Of a DNA stretch of 32,092 bases, positions 9,948 to 16,391 are shown piece after piece. The DNA comes from a bacterium (GTDB lineage Bacteria > Pseudomonadota > Alphaproteobacteria > Caulobacterales > Caulobacteraceae). Positions within the stretch are counted from its first letter, which is position 1, and each line of letters begins with the position of its first letter. The notes below the pieces were generated by a model. The model did no database searches and was not told where the DNA came from. It worked only from the letters and a program-made list of their open reading frames with translations. The position numbers and the translations under genes were made by a program. The stretch is from NCBI GenBank assembly GCA_030824495.1, contig JAVBXP010000045.1:1-32092 (forward strand). The letters are read 5' to 3'.

Positions 9948-10274
9948 TTATTCCGCCTTGTCCAAGTAAACTTCCAGCCGATCCAAACGCTCGGTCCATT
10001 GCCGGCGCTCGGCTTCCATCCAGTCCGCCGCCTCGTCGAAGCGCGAGCGCACCAGGCGGCACCAGCGGCTGCGCCCGCGCTTCTCACTGGCGACCAGGCC
10101 GCATCCTTCCAGCACCTTGAGATGCTGCGCGAAGGAGGGCAGCGACATGTCGAAAGGCTCAGCCAGGACGCTGACCGGCGCCTCGCCCTCGGCCAGCCGC
10201 GACACCACCGCGCGACGGGTCGGATCGCTGAGAGCGTGAAAGGCGAGGTCGAGGGGAGCTAGATGGTAAGGCAT
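9948..10274 (-). CDS. ArsR-family winged-helix repressor (SRPBCC-associated)
   Basis: 108 residues with an ArsR winged helix: ALSDPTRRAVVSRLAEGE at about 14-31, the recognition helix FDMSLPSFAQHLKVLEGCGLV at about 41-61, and the wing SEKRGRSRWCRL. There is no metal-binding ELCVC motif, and the only cysteines are isolated, so a metal sensor role is unlikely. The protein ends in a charged helix (FDEAADWMEAERRQWTERLDRLEVYL) probably used for dimerisation. Regulators of this subgroup usually control the adjoining SRPBCC gene. The start codon ATG is embedded in a 16-bp palindrome next to a good promoter, which points to autorepression and to a leaderless or almost leaderless mRNA. Confidence 0.93.
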   Translation of the reverse strand: MPYHLAPLDLAFHALSDPTRRAVVSRLAEGEAPVSVLAEPFDMSLPSFAQHLKVLEGCGLVASEKRGRSRWCRLVRSRFDEAADWMEAERRQWTERLDRLEVYLDKAE

Positions 10275-10331
10275 ATGCCTTAGTAATGCGGGCTGACCGC
10301 GCTCGTCAAGGATAGTTAGGCACTTTCCTTA
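10267..10331 (-). promoter_or_regulatory. ArsR autoregulatory region: promoter and two palindromic operator-like sites
   Basis: On the minus strand, TTGACG (10304-10309) and TTACTA (10281-10286) are separated by 17 bp, a good vegetative promoter. The palindrome TAAGGCATATGCCTTA (10267-10282) is perfect over 16 bp, overlaps the edge of the -10 and contains the ATG of the repressor. A degenerate copy, TTAGGCACTTTCCTTA (10316-10331, 12 of 16 positions identical), lies just upstream of the -35, centre to centre 49 bp away. With the start site expected about 7 nt after the -10, the transcript would begin at or almost at the ATG. The upstream site faces the divergent YCII gene and might control it as well. 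Confidence 0.6.
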
Positions 10332-10394
10332 GTGTCTTTCTGCCATCCGGCTGAGATCTTGGCGAGGCCCCGCTTTCTGAGTCATCATCGCCCC

Positions 10395-10727
10395 ATGACC
10401 AAGTACCTCATCTCCTTCCCCAGCGAGGCCATGGTGCTGACGCCGGAAGAGTTCCCGATCGTCGTCGCCACCTCGCATGCGGTGATCGAGGAGGCCAAAG
10501 CCGCCGGCGTCTACGTGTTCGGGGGCGGGATTAATGAGCAGGTCGACCCAGTGCTGGTCTCCGCCGACGGATCGGTATCGACGGAGCTTGGCGCGCGGAT
10601 CAACGGCGGGTTCACCGTCCTGGAGCTGCCGACCCGCGAAGACGCACTCCTATGGGCGCAGAAGATCGCGGTCGCCTGCCGGTGCTCTCAGGAACTGCGC
10701 GAGTTCATGTACGATCCCGCCAGCTAG
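10395..10727 (+). CDS. YCII-related (DGPF-type) domain protein
   Basis: A 110-residue cytoplasmic protein with a dimeric ferredoxin-like YCII pattern: MTKYLISFPSEAM, a helix FPIVVATSHAVIEEAKAAGVYVFGGGI, then strands VDPVLVSADGSVSTE and GFTVLELPTREDALLWAQKIA. Proteins of this type often sit beside SRPBCC and ArsR genes, sometimes with ECF sigma factors, but their activity is unknown. The start at 10395 gives the normal N-terminus. An in-frame GTG further upstream at 10332 would add residues unlike the family and would overlap the operator region. It diverges from the ArsR-SRPBCC pair across a 120-bp gap, which suggests a shared regulatory unit. Confidence 0.88.
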   Translation: MTKYLISFPSEAMVLTPEEFPIVVATSHAVIEEAKAAGVYVFGGGINEQVDPVLVSADGSVSTELGARINGGFTVLELPTREDALLWAQKIAVACRCSQELREFMYDPAS

Positions 10728-10822
10728 GGTGCGGCGGGGAAGGACGTAAGAGCGACCGAGACCTTTGCAATTGTTGATCGGTTCTCTGCCACCGTTCGGG
10801 TGAGTTCGATTGCCGCCAACAA

Positions 10823-10839
10823 TTGGCACGACTATTGCC
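10823..10839 (+). promoter_or_regulatory. Sigma-54 (RpoN) promoter of the PEPxxWA-CTERM gene
   Basis: TTGGCACGACTATTGCC has the invariant GG (10825-10826) and GC (10837-10838) separated by exactly 10 nt, and matches the -24/-12 consensus TGGCACG-N4-TTGC. The gene starts 72 bp downstream, leaving a leader of about 60 nt. A 9-bp inverted repeat, CAATTGTTG (10769-10777) and CAACAATTG (10817-10825), flanks the upstream side and overlaps the -24 element. An activator for it must be encoded elsewhere. Confidence 0.75.
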
Positions 10840-10910
10840 TTGAGGGTGCTGATGGCGGCCACGCCGTCGCTTAGTGGCGCTGGATCGGCTCAAGGCCGTA
10901 GAGGTGGGAT

Positions 10911-11534
10911 ATGAAGAAGTTTCTTGGCGCGGCCTGCGCGACAGCGGCCTTGTTCATATCGGCGTCGGTCGCAAACGCGGCCACCGTCTATAAGACGACC
11001 TTCCAGGGCGCGACCTTCACGGTCACCCAGAACAGCAGCACAAACATCACGTTCGACATCGCCGGAGCCAACGCGCTCACGGGCAATTGGGCCGGCGCTC
11101 AGTATCTCGGCGCATTCTCGTTCAAGGGCCTTGGCGTCACCGCCTTGACCGCCACCCTGGCGGGCGGCGGCACGACCAACGCCGGCGCTGGCGGCCTCAA
11201 CGCGAGCGGCTGCAATGGGAATGGCGCAGGGTTCGCCTGCTTCAATTTCACGCCGAACATCGCCGCGAACGTCAGCAATCTGACCTTCGACATCAACGCC
11301 ACCAGCGGGGTGTTCGACCTTGCTCAGGGCGGTCCGCACTTGAAGATCCTGTGGTCGAACAACGCCACCAAGGATCAGAAGGTTGGCGATCTGTTTTCGC
11401 AGGACATCCCGTACTCGCATCAGACGAGCGTCTCGGCGGTCCCTGAGCCCGCCACCTGGGCGATGATGATTACGGGCTTTGGCCTGGCTGGCGCCGCTAT
11501 CCGTCGGCGTCGTCAGACCTACGCTCACGCCTAA
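10911..11534 (+). CDS. PEPxxWA-CTERM sorting-domain protein
   Basis: 207 residues with a standard signal peptide (MKKFLGAACATAALFISASVANA, cleaved near residue 23) and a C-terminal sorting tail: PEPATWAMMITGFG from about residue 178, a short hydrophobic helix, then a basic RRRR cluster. This is the alphaproteobacterial PEPxxWA variant of PEP-CTERM, processed in the membrane by an exosortase in the known systems, with the product going to the surface or extracellular matrix. The mature part is rich in N, T, G and A, has two cysteines about 10 residues apart (NASGCNGNGAGFACFNF), and looks like a secreted beta-rich domain. GAGGTGGGAT is a good ribosome-binding site. A sigma-54 promoter lies upstream and a strong terminator downstream, so it is a single-gene unit. 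No exosortase is in the window. Confidence 0.92.
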   Translation: MKKFLGAACATAALFISASVANAATVYKTTFQGATFTVTQNSSTNITFDIAGANALTGNWAGAQYLGAFSFKGLGVTALTATLAGGGTTNAGAGGLNASGCNGNGAGFACFNFTPNIAANVSNLTFDINATSGVFDLAQGGPHLKILWSNNATKDQKVGDLFSQDIPYSHQTSVSAVPEPATWAMMITGFGLAGAAIRRRRQTYAHA

Positions 11535-11555
11535 TCCGGACGACTAAGACAAGCA

Positions 11556-11588
11556 GAAGCCGCGCGGATCTCGGGTCCGCGCGGCTTC
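11556..11588 (+). terminator. Rho-independent-like terminator of the PEPxxWA-CTERM gene
   Basis: GAAGCCGCGCGGA (11556-11568) and TCCGCGCGGCTTC (11576-11588) form a perfect 13-bp stem with a 7-nt loop, 21 bp after the stop. It is followed by a short TTC stretch rather than a full U-tract. Confidence 0.75.
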
Positions 11589-12030
11589 TTCACGACAGGC
11601 GCCAGGCAAGGGCGGGGCCCAGCCCCTTGCCGACGAGCCGGACTGTCGGCGTCGGTGGCGCCGGCCCACCGTACGGCCGGGTAGGCCGTCGAGGCTTCCG
11701 CAACCCGGCCTCAGCCGGACCCGGATCAGCTTGTCAGCTGAGCATGAGGCGGTCGATCCTGGACCTCGATCCAAGCTAAATACCCAGAATGAGCGGTGAT
11801 GCGCTCAGGGTGAACTGCGCGCACCGTTCAAACCCATCAGCTTCCATCTTGTTGGGCTGTTCTCTGGGCCCGGAAAGGGCCTGCGATGACCGACGGATCC
11901 CAAGCCCGCGCCGCGTTCATCGTGGCGGCTGACGCAAGCGCGGCCTAATGGCGAAACAGCGCCACCAACACCTTGCTGCCTCCGGATGGGATGGGCGCGA
12001 ACCTAGGTAGGAGGTGAGCGGGCCGTAGGT
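11589..12030. other. Gene-poor stretch with no supported intact gene
   Basis: Apart from the nitronate monooxygenase remnant near 11691-11772, no frame here has convincing coding character. A 20-codon frame at 11886-11948 on the plus strand has a purine-rich sequence 12 nt upstream, but nothing else supports it. A short GGCCC/GGGCC hairpin lies just before it, around 11868-11882. Confidence 0.5.
11691..11772 (-). pseudogene. Decayed 3' end of a nitronate monooxygenase paralogue
   Basis: The stretch from 11712 matches the 3' end of the intact nitronate monooxygenase gene (from 12097) closely: over about 47 aligned bases roughly 85% are identical, with a 2-base gap. In minus-strand translation the remnant reads ADKLIRVRLR where the intact protein has ADELIQVRLR. 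Upstream of the gap, in another frame, it reads IDRLML against VDRIMR. The frameshift and the loss of everything upstream mark it as a dead fragment, left by a tandem duplication followed by deletion or by recombination. Flanking similarity (GGCTTC near 11692) suggests the homology reaches the old stop codon region. Confidence 0.6.
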
Positions 12031-12059
12031 GGTGACGCTCATCCTTGATGAGCGCCACC
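12031..12059 (-). terminator. Hairpin after the nitronate monooxygenase gene
   Basis: GGTGACGCTCATC (12031-12043) pairs with GATGAGCGCCACC (12047-12059) except for one G-T-type mismatch, with a 3-nt loop. It lies 16 bp downstream of the minus-strand stop. There is no U-tract. It is probably a terminator or 3'-end stabiliser. Confidence 0.5.
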
Positions 12060-12075
12060 GCCAGGGCTCGGCCTT

Positions 12076-13053
12076 CTAGGCTTCGGCGAACTGGCGCAGC
12101 CGGACTTGGATCAGCTCGTCGGCTTCGCGCATGATGCGGTCGACCAGTTCCTGGACGGTCGGGATATCGTGGATCAGGCCGGCGACCATGCCGCACGACC
12201 AGCCGCCGGCGTCCATCTCGCCGTCGACCAGGATGCGGGGATAGACGCCCGCCACTTCCTCGGCGATGTCGGCGAAGGTCACCTTGTCGCCCAGGGCCCG
12301 TTCCTTCTCCAGCAGGCGCTCGACGCCGGCGTTGACCAGCACGCGCTCGGTGTTGCGCAGCGGCCGCATGATCAGCCGGGTGTCCAGTTCCGAGGCGTCC
12401 ACCAGGGCCTGCTTCACATTGGGGTGCACCGGGGCCTCCTGGGTCGCGATGAAGCGGGTGCCCAGATTGATGCCGTCCGCGCCCAGCGCCAGGGCGGCGA
12501 CCAGCGAGCGGCCGTCGGCCATGCCGCCCGAGGCCAGGAACGGGATCTTCAGCTCCTCGCCCGCCCGCGGCAGCAGGATGAAGTTCGGCACGTCGTCTTC
12601 GCCGGGGTGGCCGCCGCACTCGAAGCCGTCGACGCTGACCGCGTCACAGCCGATCGCCTCGGCCTTCAGCGCGTGGCGGACCGAGGTGCATTTGTGGATC
12701 ACCACGATGCCGGCGTCCTTCAGCATCGGGAGCCACTTCTGCGGATTGTTGCCGGCCGTCTCCACGACCTTGACGCCGCTCTCGATGATCACATCGACCA
12801 GGCCCGGATAGTCGGGCGGGGTGACCGAGGGCAGGAAGGTCAGGTTCACGCCGAACGGCTTGTCGGTCATCTCGCGGCAACGGGCGATCTCGGCTCGCAG
12901 GCGATCGGGCGTGCCCTGGGTCAGGCCGGTGATGATGCCCAGCCCGCCGGCGTTGGACACCGCCGCGGCCATCTCGGCGAAGCCGACATAGTGCATGCCG
13001 CCCTGGACGATGGGATGGCGGACGCCAAGCATTTCGGTGATGCGGGTCTTCAT
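12076..13053 (-). CDS. Nitronate monooxygenase / 2-nitropropane dioxygenase family flavoprotein
   Basis: 325 residues forming an FMN-binding TIM barrel. Visible motifs in order are HPIVQGGM (13-20), SNAGGLGIITG (33-43), ECGGHPGED (145-153, with the likely catalytic His149), ASGGMADG (174-181) and the phosphate-binding GADGINLGTRF (191-201). Family members oxidise propionate 3-nitronate or other alkyl nitronates, and some are enoyl-reductase-like, so the exact substrate is open. A ribosome-binding AGGA lies 8 nt before the ATG. It lies 73 bp downstream of the GNAT and KAS III-like genes on the same strand, with an inverted repeat between that suggests separate control. A broken copy of its 3' end lies downstream. 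Confidence 0.92.
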   Translation of the reverse strand: MKTRITEMLGVRHPIVQGGMHYVGFAEMAAAVSNAGGLGIITGLTQGTPDRLRAEIARCREMTDKPFGVNLTFLPSVTPPDYPGLVDVIIESGVKVVETAGNNPQKWLPMLKDAGIVVIHKCTSVRHALKAEAIGCDAVSVDGFECGGHPGEDDVPNFILLPRAGEELKIPFLASGGMADGRSLVAALALGADGINLGTRFIATQEAPVHPNVKQALVDASELDTRLIMRPLRNTERVLVNAGVERLLEKERALGDKVTFADIAEEVAGVYPRILVDGEMDAGGWSCGMVAGLIHDIPTVQELVDRIMREADELIQVRLRQFAEA

Positions 13054-13093
13054 GAGATCGGTCCTATGGCTCGGCGACGGGGCGCGGAAGAAT

Positions 13094-13106
13094 CTTTACG
13101 GAGTAA
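13094..13106 (-). promoter_or_regulatory. Possible operator upstream of the nitronate monooxygenase gene
   Basis: TTTACGGAGTAAA is an inverted repeat (TTTAC-N3-GTAAA) located 41 bp upstream of the start codon, where a repressor would overlap the promoter. The form is typical of TetR-type operators, but no regulator gene is adjacent. Short and AT-containing in a GC-rich background, so suggestive only. Confidence 0.35.
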
Positions 13107-13126
13107 ACAAAAGCGGAAGGAGGCGC

Positions 13127-13684
13127 TCAAGTCGAGAGCCGCGGCACATCAGTGAGCAGGGCGGTGTAGCGCGCCGCGCCCTCGGAGACCTCTCCCGTCG
13201 GCTGCAATCCCAGCCGCGTCGCCAGCTTCACCGAGGCCAGGTTCGCCGGCTCGATGAAGGCCTCGACCTGCGTGCAATCTGGGCGGCCCCGCAGCCACTC
13301 CATCGCCAGGAGCGAGGCCTCGCTCATCAGGCCCTGGCCCCAGACCTGCGGATGCAGGTGATAGGCGTACTCCGAGCATGGCCCCAGCTGGTTGAAGCCC
13401 GCGATGCCGACAAACGCGCCTTCCGCCTGCGTCTGCAGCGCCCAGCGAAAGCGCGTCCCGTCGGCGGCGCTGCGGACGAAGAAGTCGATGATCTTGTCGC
13501 TGTCGGCCGGCGTCCGAGCCGGGAGTTCGATCGGCTGGAACTGATAGTCGCAGGCAGGTCCCGAATAACGGCAGACCTCCTCGCGCGACCACAGGTCGAA
13601 CATGGCGACCGAGTGCGCTGGGGAAAGCGGCGTCATGACCAGCCGCGCCGACCGCAGGGTCGGAATGGTCAGCGCGGCGCTCAT
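13127..13684 (-). CDS. GNAT family N-acetyltransferase (RimJ/RimL-like)
   Basis: 185 residues with the RimJ/RimL-type GNAT layout: an N-terminal strand LRSARLVMTPLSPAHS, a central FVGIAGFNQLG (motif C/D region), the acetyl-CoA pyrophosphate-binding segment YHLHPQVWGQGLMSEASLLAMEWL (the V-W-G-Q-G-L-M form of motif A), and EAFIEPANLASVKLATRLGLQPTGE (motif B). It probably acetylates an amino group on a small molecule or protein N-terminus, but the target is not known. It begins 6 bp after the KAS III-like gene and so is in its operon. No clear Shine-Dalgarno is seen before the ATG, consistent with translational coupling. Confidence 0.9.
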   Translation of the reverse strand: MSAALTIPTLRSARLVMTPLSPAHSVAMFDLWSREEVCRYSGPACDYQFQPIELPARTPADSDKIIDFFVRSAADGTRFRWALQTQAEGAFVGIAGFNQLGPCSEYAYHLHPQVWGQGLMSEASLLAMEWLRGRPDCTQVEAFIEPANLASVKLATRLGLQPTGEVSEGAARYTALLTDVPRLST

Positions 13685-13690
13685 GTCCGG

Positions 13691-14806
13691 TTAGCGCTTG
13701 CGCACGAACACGGTGCCGGCCGAGTAGCCCGCGCCGAACGAGCAGATCAGCCCGGTGTCGCCGCTGGCGAAGTCGTCATTGGCCTTGTGGAAGGCGATGA
13801 TCGATCCGGCCGACGAGGTGTTGGCGTACTCGTCCAGAATGATGACGTTTTCGCCCGGCGCCGGCTCGCGGCCCAGGACGCGTTTGCCGATCAACTCGTT
13901 CATGTTGATGTTCGCCTGGTGCAGCCACAGCCGCTTCAGGGCCGTGGGATCGAGGCCAAGATCACCGGCGTGCTGGACGATCATCTCCGCCACCATCGGC
14001 ACCACCTCGCGGAACACCTTGCGGCCTTCCTGAACGAACAGCTTGTCGTTCGCTCCGATCCCCTCGGGCGCGGCGCGGTTCAGGAAGCCGAAATTGTTGC
14101 GGATGTTGTTGGAGAACTGCGTCTTCAGGCGCGTGCCCAGGATCTCCCAGCCGCCTGTAGCGTCTTCTTCGCGCTCGACGATCACCGCGGTCGCCACGTC
14201 GCCGAAGATGAAGTGACTGTCGCGGTCGCGGAAGTTTAGGTGGCCCGAGCAGATCTCAGGATTGACCATCAGCACCGCGCGCGCAGAGCCGGACGCCACG
14301 AAGTCGGCGGCGGTCTTGATGCCGAAGGTCGCCGAGGAACAGGCGACGTTCATGTCAAAGGCGAAGCCCTCGATCCCCAGCGCCTGCTGCACCTCGATGG
14401 CCATGGCCGGATAGGCCCGCTGCATGTTCGAGGCCGCGCAGATAACCGCCCCGATCTGGCTGACGTCCTTGCCCCAGCGCGCAATGGCTTCCTTGGCCGC
14501 CTCGACCGCCATTTCAGCCAGGATCGAGATTTCCTCGTTGGACCGCTCGGGCAGGTCGGGACGCATGACGTCGGGGTCGAGCAGGCCGCTCTTGTTCATC
14601 ACGAACCGCGACTTGATGCCCGAGGCCTTCTCGATGAACTCGACGGAGGAGGGGGTGAGGGCGGCGACTTCGCCCGCTGCGATCGCCTCGGCGTTGGCGG
14701 CGTTGAACCGCTCGACATAGGCGTTGAAGGTCTGGACGAGCTCGGTGTTCGAAAGGCTGTGCGGCGGGGTGTAAAGGCCCGTGGCCGCGATCACGGCTTG
14801 ATGCAA
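13691..14806 (-). CDS. Beta-ketoacyl-ACP synthase III-like enzyme
   Basis: 371 residues of thiolase fold with the KAS III catalytic triad: Cys156 in VACSSATFG, His296 in WLHQANINMN and Asn329 in EYANTSSAGS. This form is longer than FabH (about 320 residues), with extra residues near the N-terminus, like the FabH-like enzyme of Pseudomonas that feeds acyl-CoA from beta-oxidation into fatty-acid synthesis. Here it likely condenses an acyl thioester with malonyl-ACP in lipid metabolism. The start is a TTG at 14804-14806 with GGAGA about 9 nt upstream. The preserved family start (VIAATGLYTPPHSLSN) supports it. The first gene of the KAS III-like-GNAT pair. Confidence 0.88.
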   Translation of the reverse strand: MHQAVIAATGLYTPPHSLSNTELVQTFNAYVERFNAANAEAIAAGEVAALTPSSVEFIEKASGIKSRFVMNKSGLLDPDVMRPDLPERSNEEISILAEMAVEAAKEAIARWGKDVSQIGAVICAASNMQRAYPAMAIEVQQALGIEGFAFDMNVACSSATFGIKTAADFVASGSARAVLMVNPEICSGHLNFRDRDSHFIFGDVATAVIVEREEDATGGWEILGTRLKTQFSNNIRNNFGFLNRAAPEGIGANDKLFVQEGRKVFREVVPMVAEMIVQHAGDLGLDPTALKRLWLHQANINMNELIGKRVLGREPAPGENVIILDEYANTSSAGSIIAFHKANDDFASGDTGLICSFGAGYSAGTVFVRKR

Positions 14807-15033
14807 AACGCTGTCTCCGACAACTGCTCCTCTGGTCCTGGAATCCGTCCGGGTGGGAGCTTCGCGACACTGATAGCACGGCCCGCTCCGGCGTCAGCGG
14901 CCGATGTGGCCCTAATGACACAACGTGGAATGGTCTCGGCTTTGCCGGCGAACCGACCTTTTGCCGCCGCGTTTGGAGACGACCTACCAATACGGCTGGG
15001 GTGGCCGAGCTTAAGTACGGAGTACCAATAACA

Positions 15034-15570
15034 ATGAAGACTCTCATCATCGCCGCGGCCAGCGCCGCCACTGTCGCCGCTTTCGCCCCCGCCGTCGCCA
15101 GCGCTCAGGTTTCCAATGTCACCGGCTACGGCTCTGTGGGCTACAGCCATCACGACCTTGAAGGCGCCGATGTGGGTGCAATCCAGGGTCGTCTCGGCGC
15201 TCGCTTCGGCCAGTATGTCGGTGTCGAGGGCGAGATCGGCCTGGGCGTCCTGAAGGACAACCTCAGCGTCGGCGGCGTCGATGGCGAGGCCAAGATGAAC
15301 TATTCGGCCGCCGCCTACGCTGTGGGCTTCCTGCCGGTCGGCGAAAAGGCCGACCTCTATGTCCGCGGCGGCTACGGCACCACCAAGGGCAGCGTCACCG
15401 TGCCCGGCGAGTTCACCCGGGTCAGCGGCGAGAGCTGGAACTACGGCGCCGGCGGCCAGTACCTGTTTGATGGCAAGAACGGCGTGCGGGCCGACTACAC
15501 CCGCCACGACTTCACCGACGGCGGCGGCAATGCCGACGTCTACTCGGTGGGCTACGTCCACAAGTTCTAG
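15034..15570 (+). CDS. Outer-membrane beta-barrel protein (OmpA/opacity-type)
   Basis: 178 residues with a signal peptide cleaved after ASA (about residue 24) and eight short amphipathic strands (for example VTGYGSVGYSHHDL, GRLGARFGQYVGVEGEIGLGV, YAVGFLPVGEKADLYVRGGYG). It ends in VGYVHKF, the terminal aromatic residue recognised by the BAM outer-membrane assembly machine. This matches the small 8-strand porin-like families (PF13505 type), which may be adhesins, structural proteins or narrow pores. The start at 15034 is chosen because it gives a normal signal peptide. An earlier in-frame GTG does not. A strong bidirectional terminator follows 26 bp after the stop. Confidence 0.9.
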   Translation: MKTLIIAAASAATVAAFAPAVASAQVSNVTGYGSVGYSHHDLEGADVGAIQGRLGARFGQYVGVEGEIGLGVLKDNLSVGGVDGEAKMNYSAAAYAVGFLPVGEKADLYVRGGYGTTKGSVTVPGEFTRVSGESWNYGAGGQYLFDGKNGVRADYTRHDFTDGGGNADVYSVGYVHKF

Positions 15571-15596
15571 GTCTTCGGGCCTAGCCTAAAAAATCA

Positions 15597-15628
15597 GGGC
15601 CGCCTCTTCCGAGAGGCGGCCCTTTTTT
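15597..15628 (+). terminator. Strong bidirectional Rho-independent terminator
   Basis: GGGCCGCCTCT (15597-15607) and AGAGGCGGCCC (15612-15622) form a perfect 11-bp stem with a 4-nt loop, followed by six T (15623-15628) and preceded by an A-run near 15588-15593. It serves the outer-membrane gene and, through the A-run, probably the convergent gene at 15678-15896. Confidence 0.92.
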
Positions 15629-15677
15629 GGGTCTGAATGCTGGGGTGGTGAGGGGCTCGCTCAGGCGAACGCGGCTT

Positions 15678-15896
15678 TTATGCCGCGGCGTGGTGCATGA
15701 AGCTGCCGGCCAGGGCGCCGTCGCGCAGGAAGATGTTCACCTCGGTCGGGCGGCCAGCCTGCGCATAGCGCGCGGCGAGCGAGCGCGCGGCCGCTTCGGC
15801 GCGGCCGCCGGCTTCAAACATCAACTCGTTGTCGAAGGCTTCGGAACGAACGACCCAACCGTTGGCGGCGGGGGCCACAGAAATCTGCAGAGCCAT
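15678..15896 (-). CDS. Small DUF2188-like protein
   Basis: 72 residues, soluble. The layout (strand ISVAPAANGWVVRSEA, strand ELMFEA, helix RAEAAARSLAARYAQAG, strand TEVNIFLRDGALAG) resembles DUF2188-type small proteins of about 60-80 residues, which have a beta-beta-alpha-beta core ending in a DG turn. Function is unknown. Expression looks well supported: AAAGGAG lies 6 nt before the ATG, a nearly ideal ribosome-binding site. The 3' end faces the bidirectional terminator. The strand assignment is secure from the ribosome-binding site, the family from the pattern only. Confidence 0.75.
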   Translation of the reverse strand: MALQISVAPAANGWVVRSEAFDNELMFEAGGRAEAAARSLAARYAQAGRPTEVNIFLRDGALAGSFMHHAAA

Positions 15897-16391
15897 ACAA
15901 AGCTCCTTTACTAGCTAGTTCGGGAAGATCAGCGCCGTCCCATCGAAGGACGACACCATCAGGCAGGGCGGCGGCCCCGAAATGGCGGCCGCAAGGCGAA
16001 GTCAGGCCGGCATTCGGCTCGGATTATGATGACATCGAAGCATGGGGCTTCTCGCTAGCTCTACCTTGATGACAGCATAGATAGGGGACCGCACGCTGAT
16101 CGCCACCCCAGAACTCCTGAGAACTTGCGATAGAAAATCAAAAGGTGCTTTCGGCATGCTCGGCGGAAACGCGACTGGCCGTGAAAGGCTCCACGCCCGA
16201 TCGATCACCTTGATTTGCTCCAGCCCTGGCGAATAAGGGCTTTGCGCGGGGCGCGACTGTCCCAAACTTGGCCATTCGGCGCCCCGACTGATGCGCGCCG
16301 GACACGCCCCGCGCATTTGTCAAAAGATGTTCCGACTGCCCCTCGCCGGAACGCATGGGCGCGCCCATATGGTTCGGGCGCAAGGAACCCC
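15897..16391. other. Long intergenic region with no supported gene
   Basis: About 495 bp between divergent genes, presumably with the promoters of both. Several overlapping short minus-strand frames exist (for example 16002-16316) but none has a ribosome-binding site or recognisable content. A perfect palindrome, ATGGGCGCGCCCAT, lies at 16355-16368, 23 bp before the DedA start. A small hairpin GAAGC/GCTTC lies near 16038-16052. Nothing else stands out. Confidence 0.5.

Noticed and set aside
11886..11948. 20-codon plus-strand frame with an upstream purine-rich stretch
   Set aside because: Too short, the ribosome-binding stretch is 12 nt away, and it lies in a decayed region. No regulatory context such as an attenuator was found.
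12106..14239. Long plus-strand frames opposite the nitronate monooxygenase, GNAT and KAS III-like genes
   Set aside because: All three minus-strand genes have clear catalytic motifs. The plus-strand frames are GC-skew shadows.
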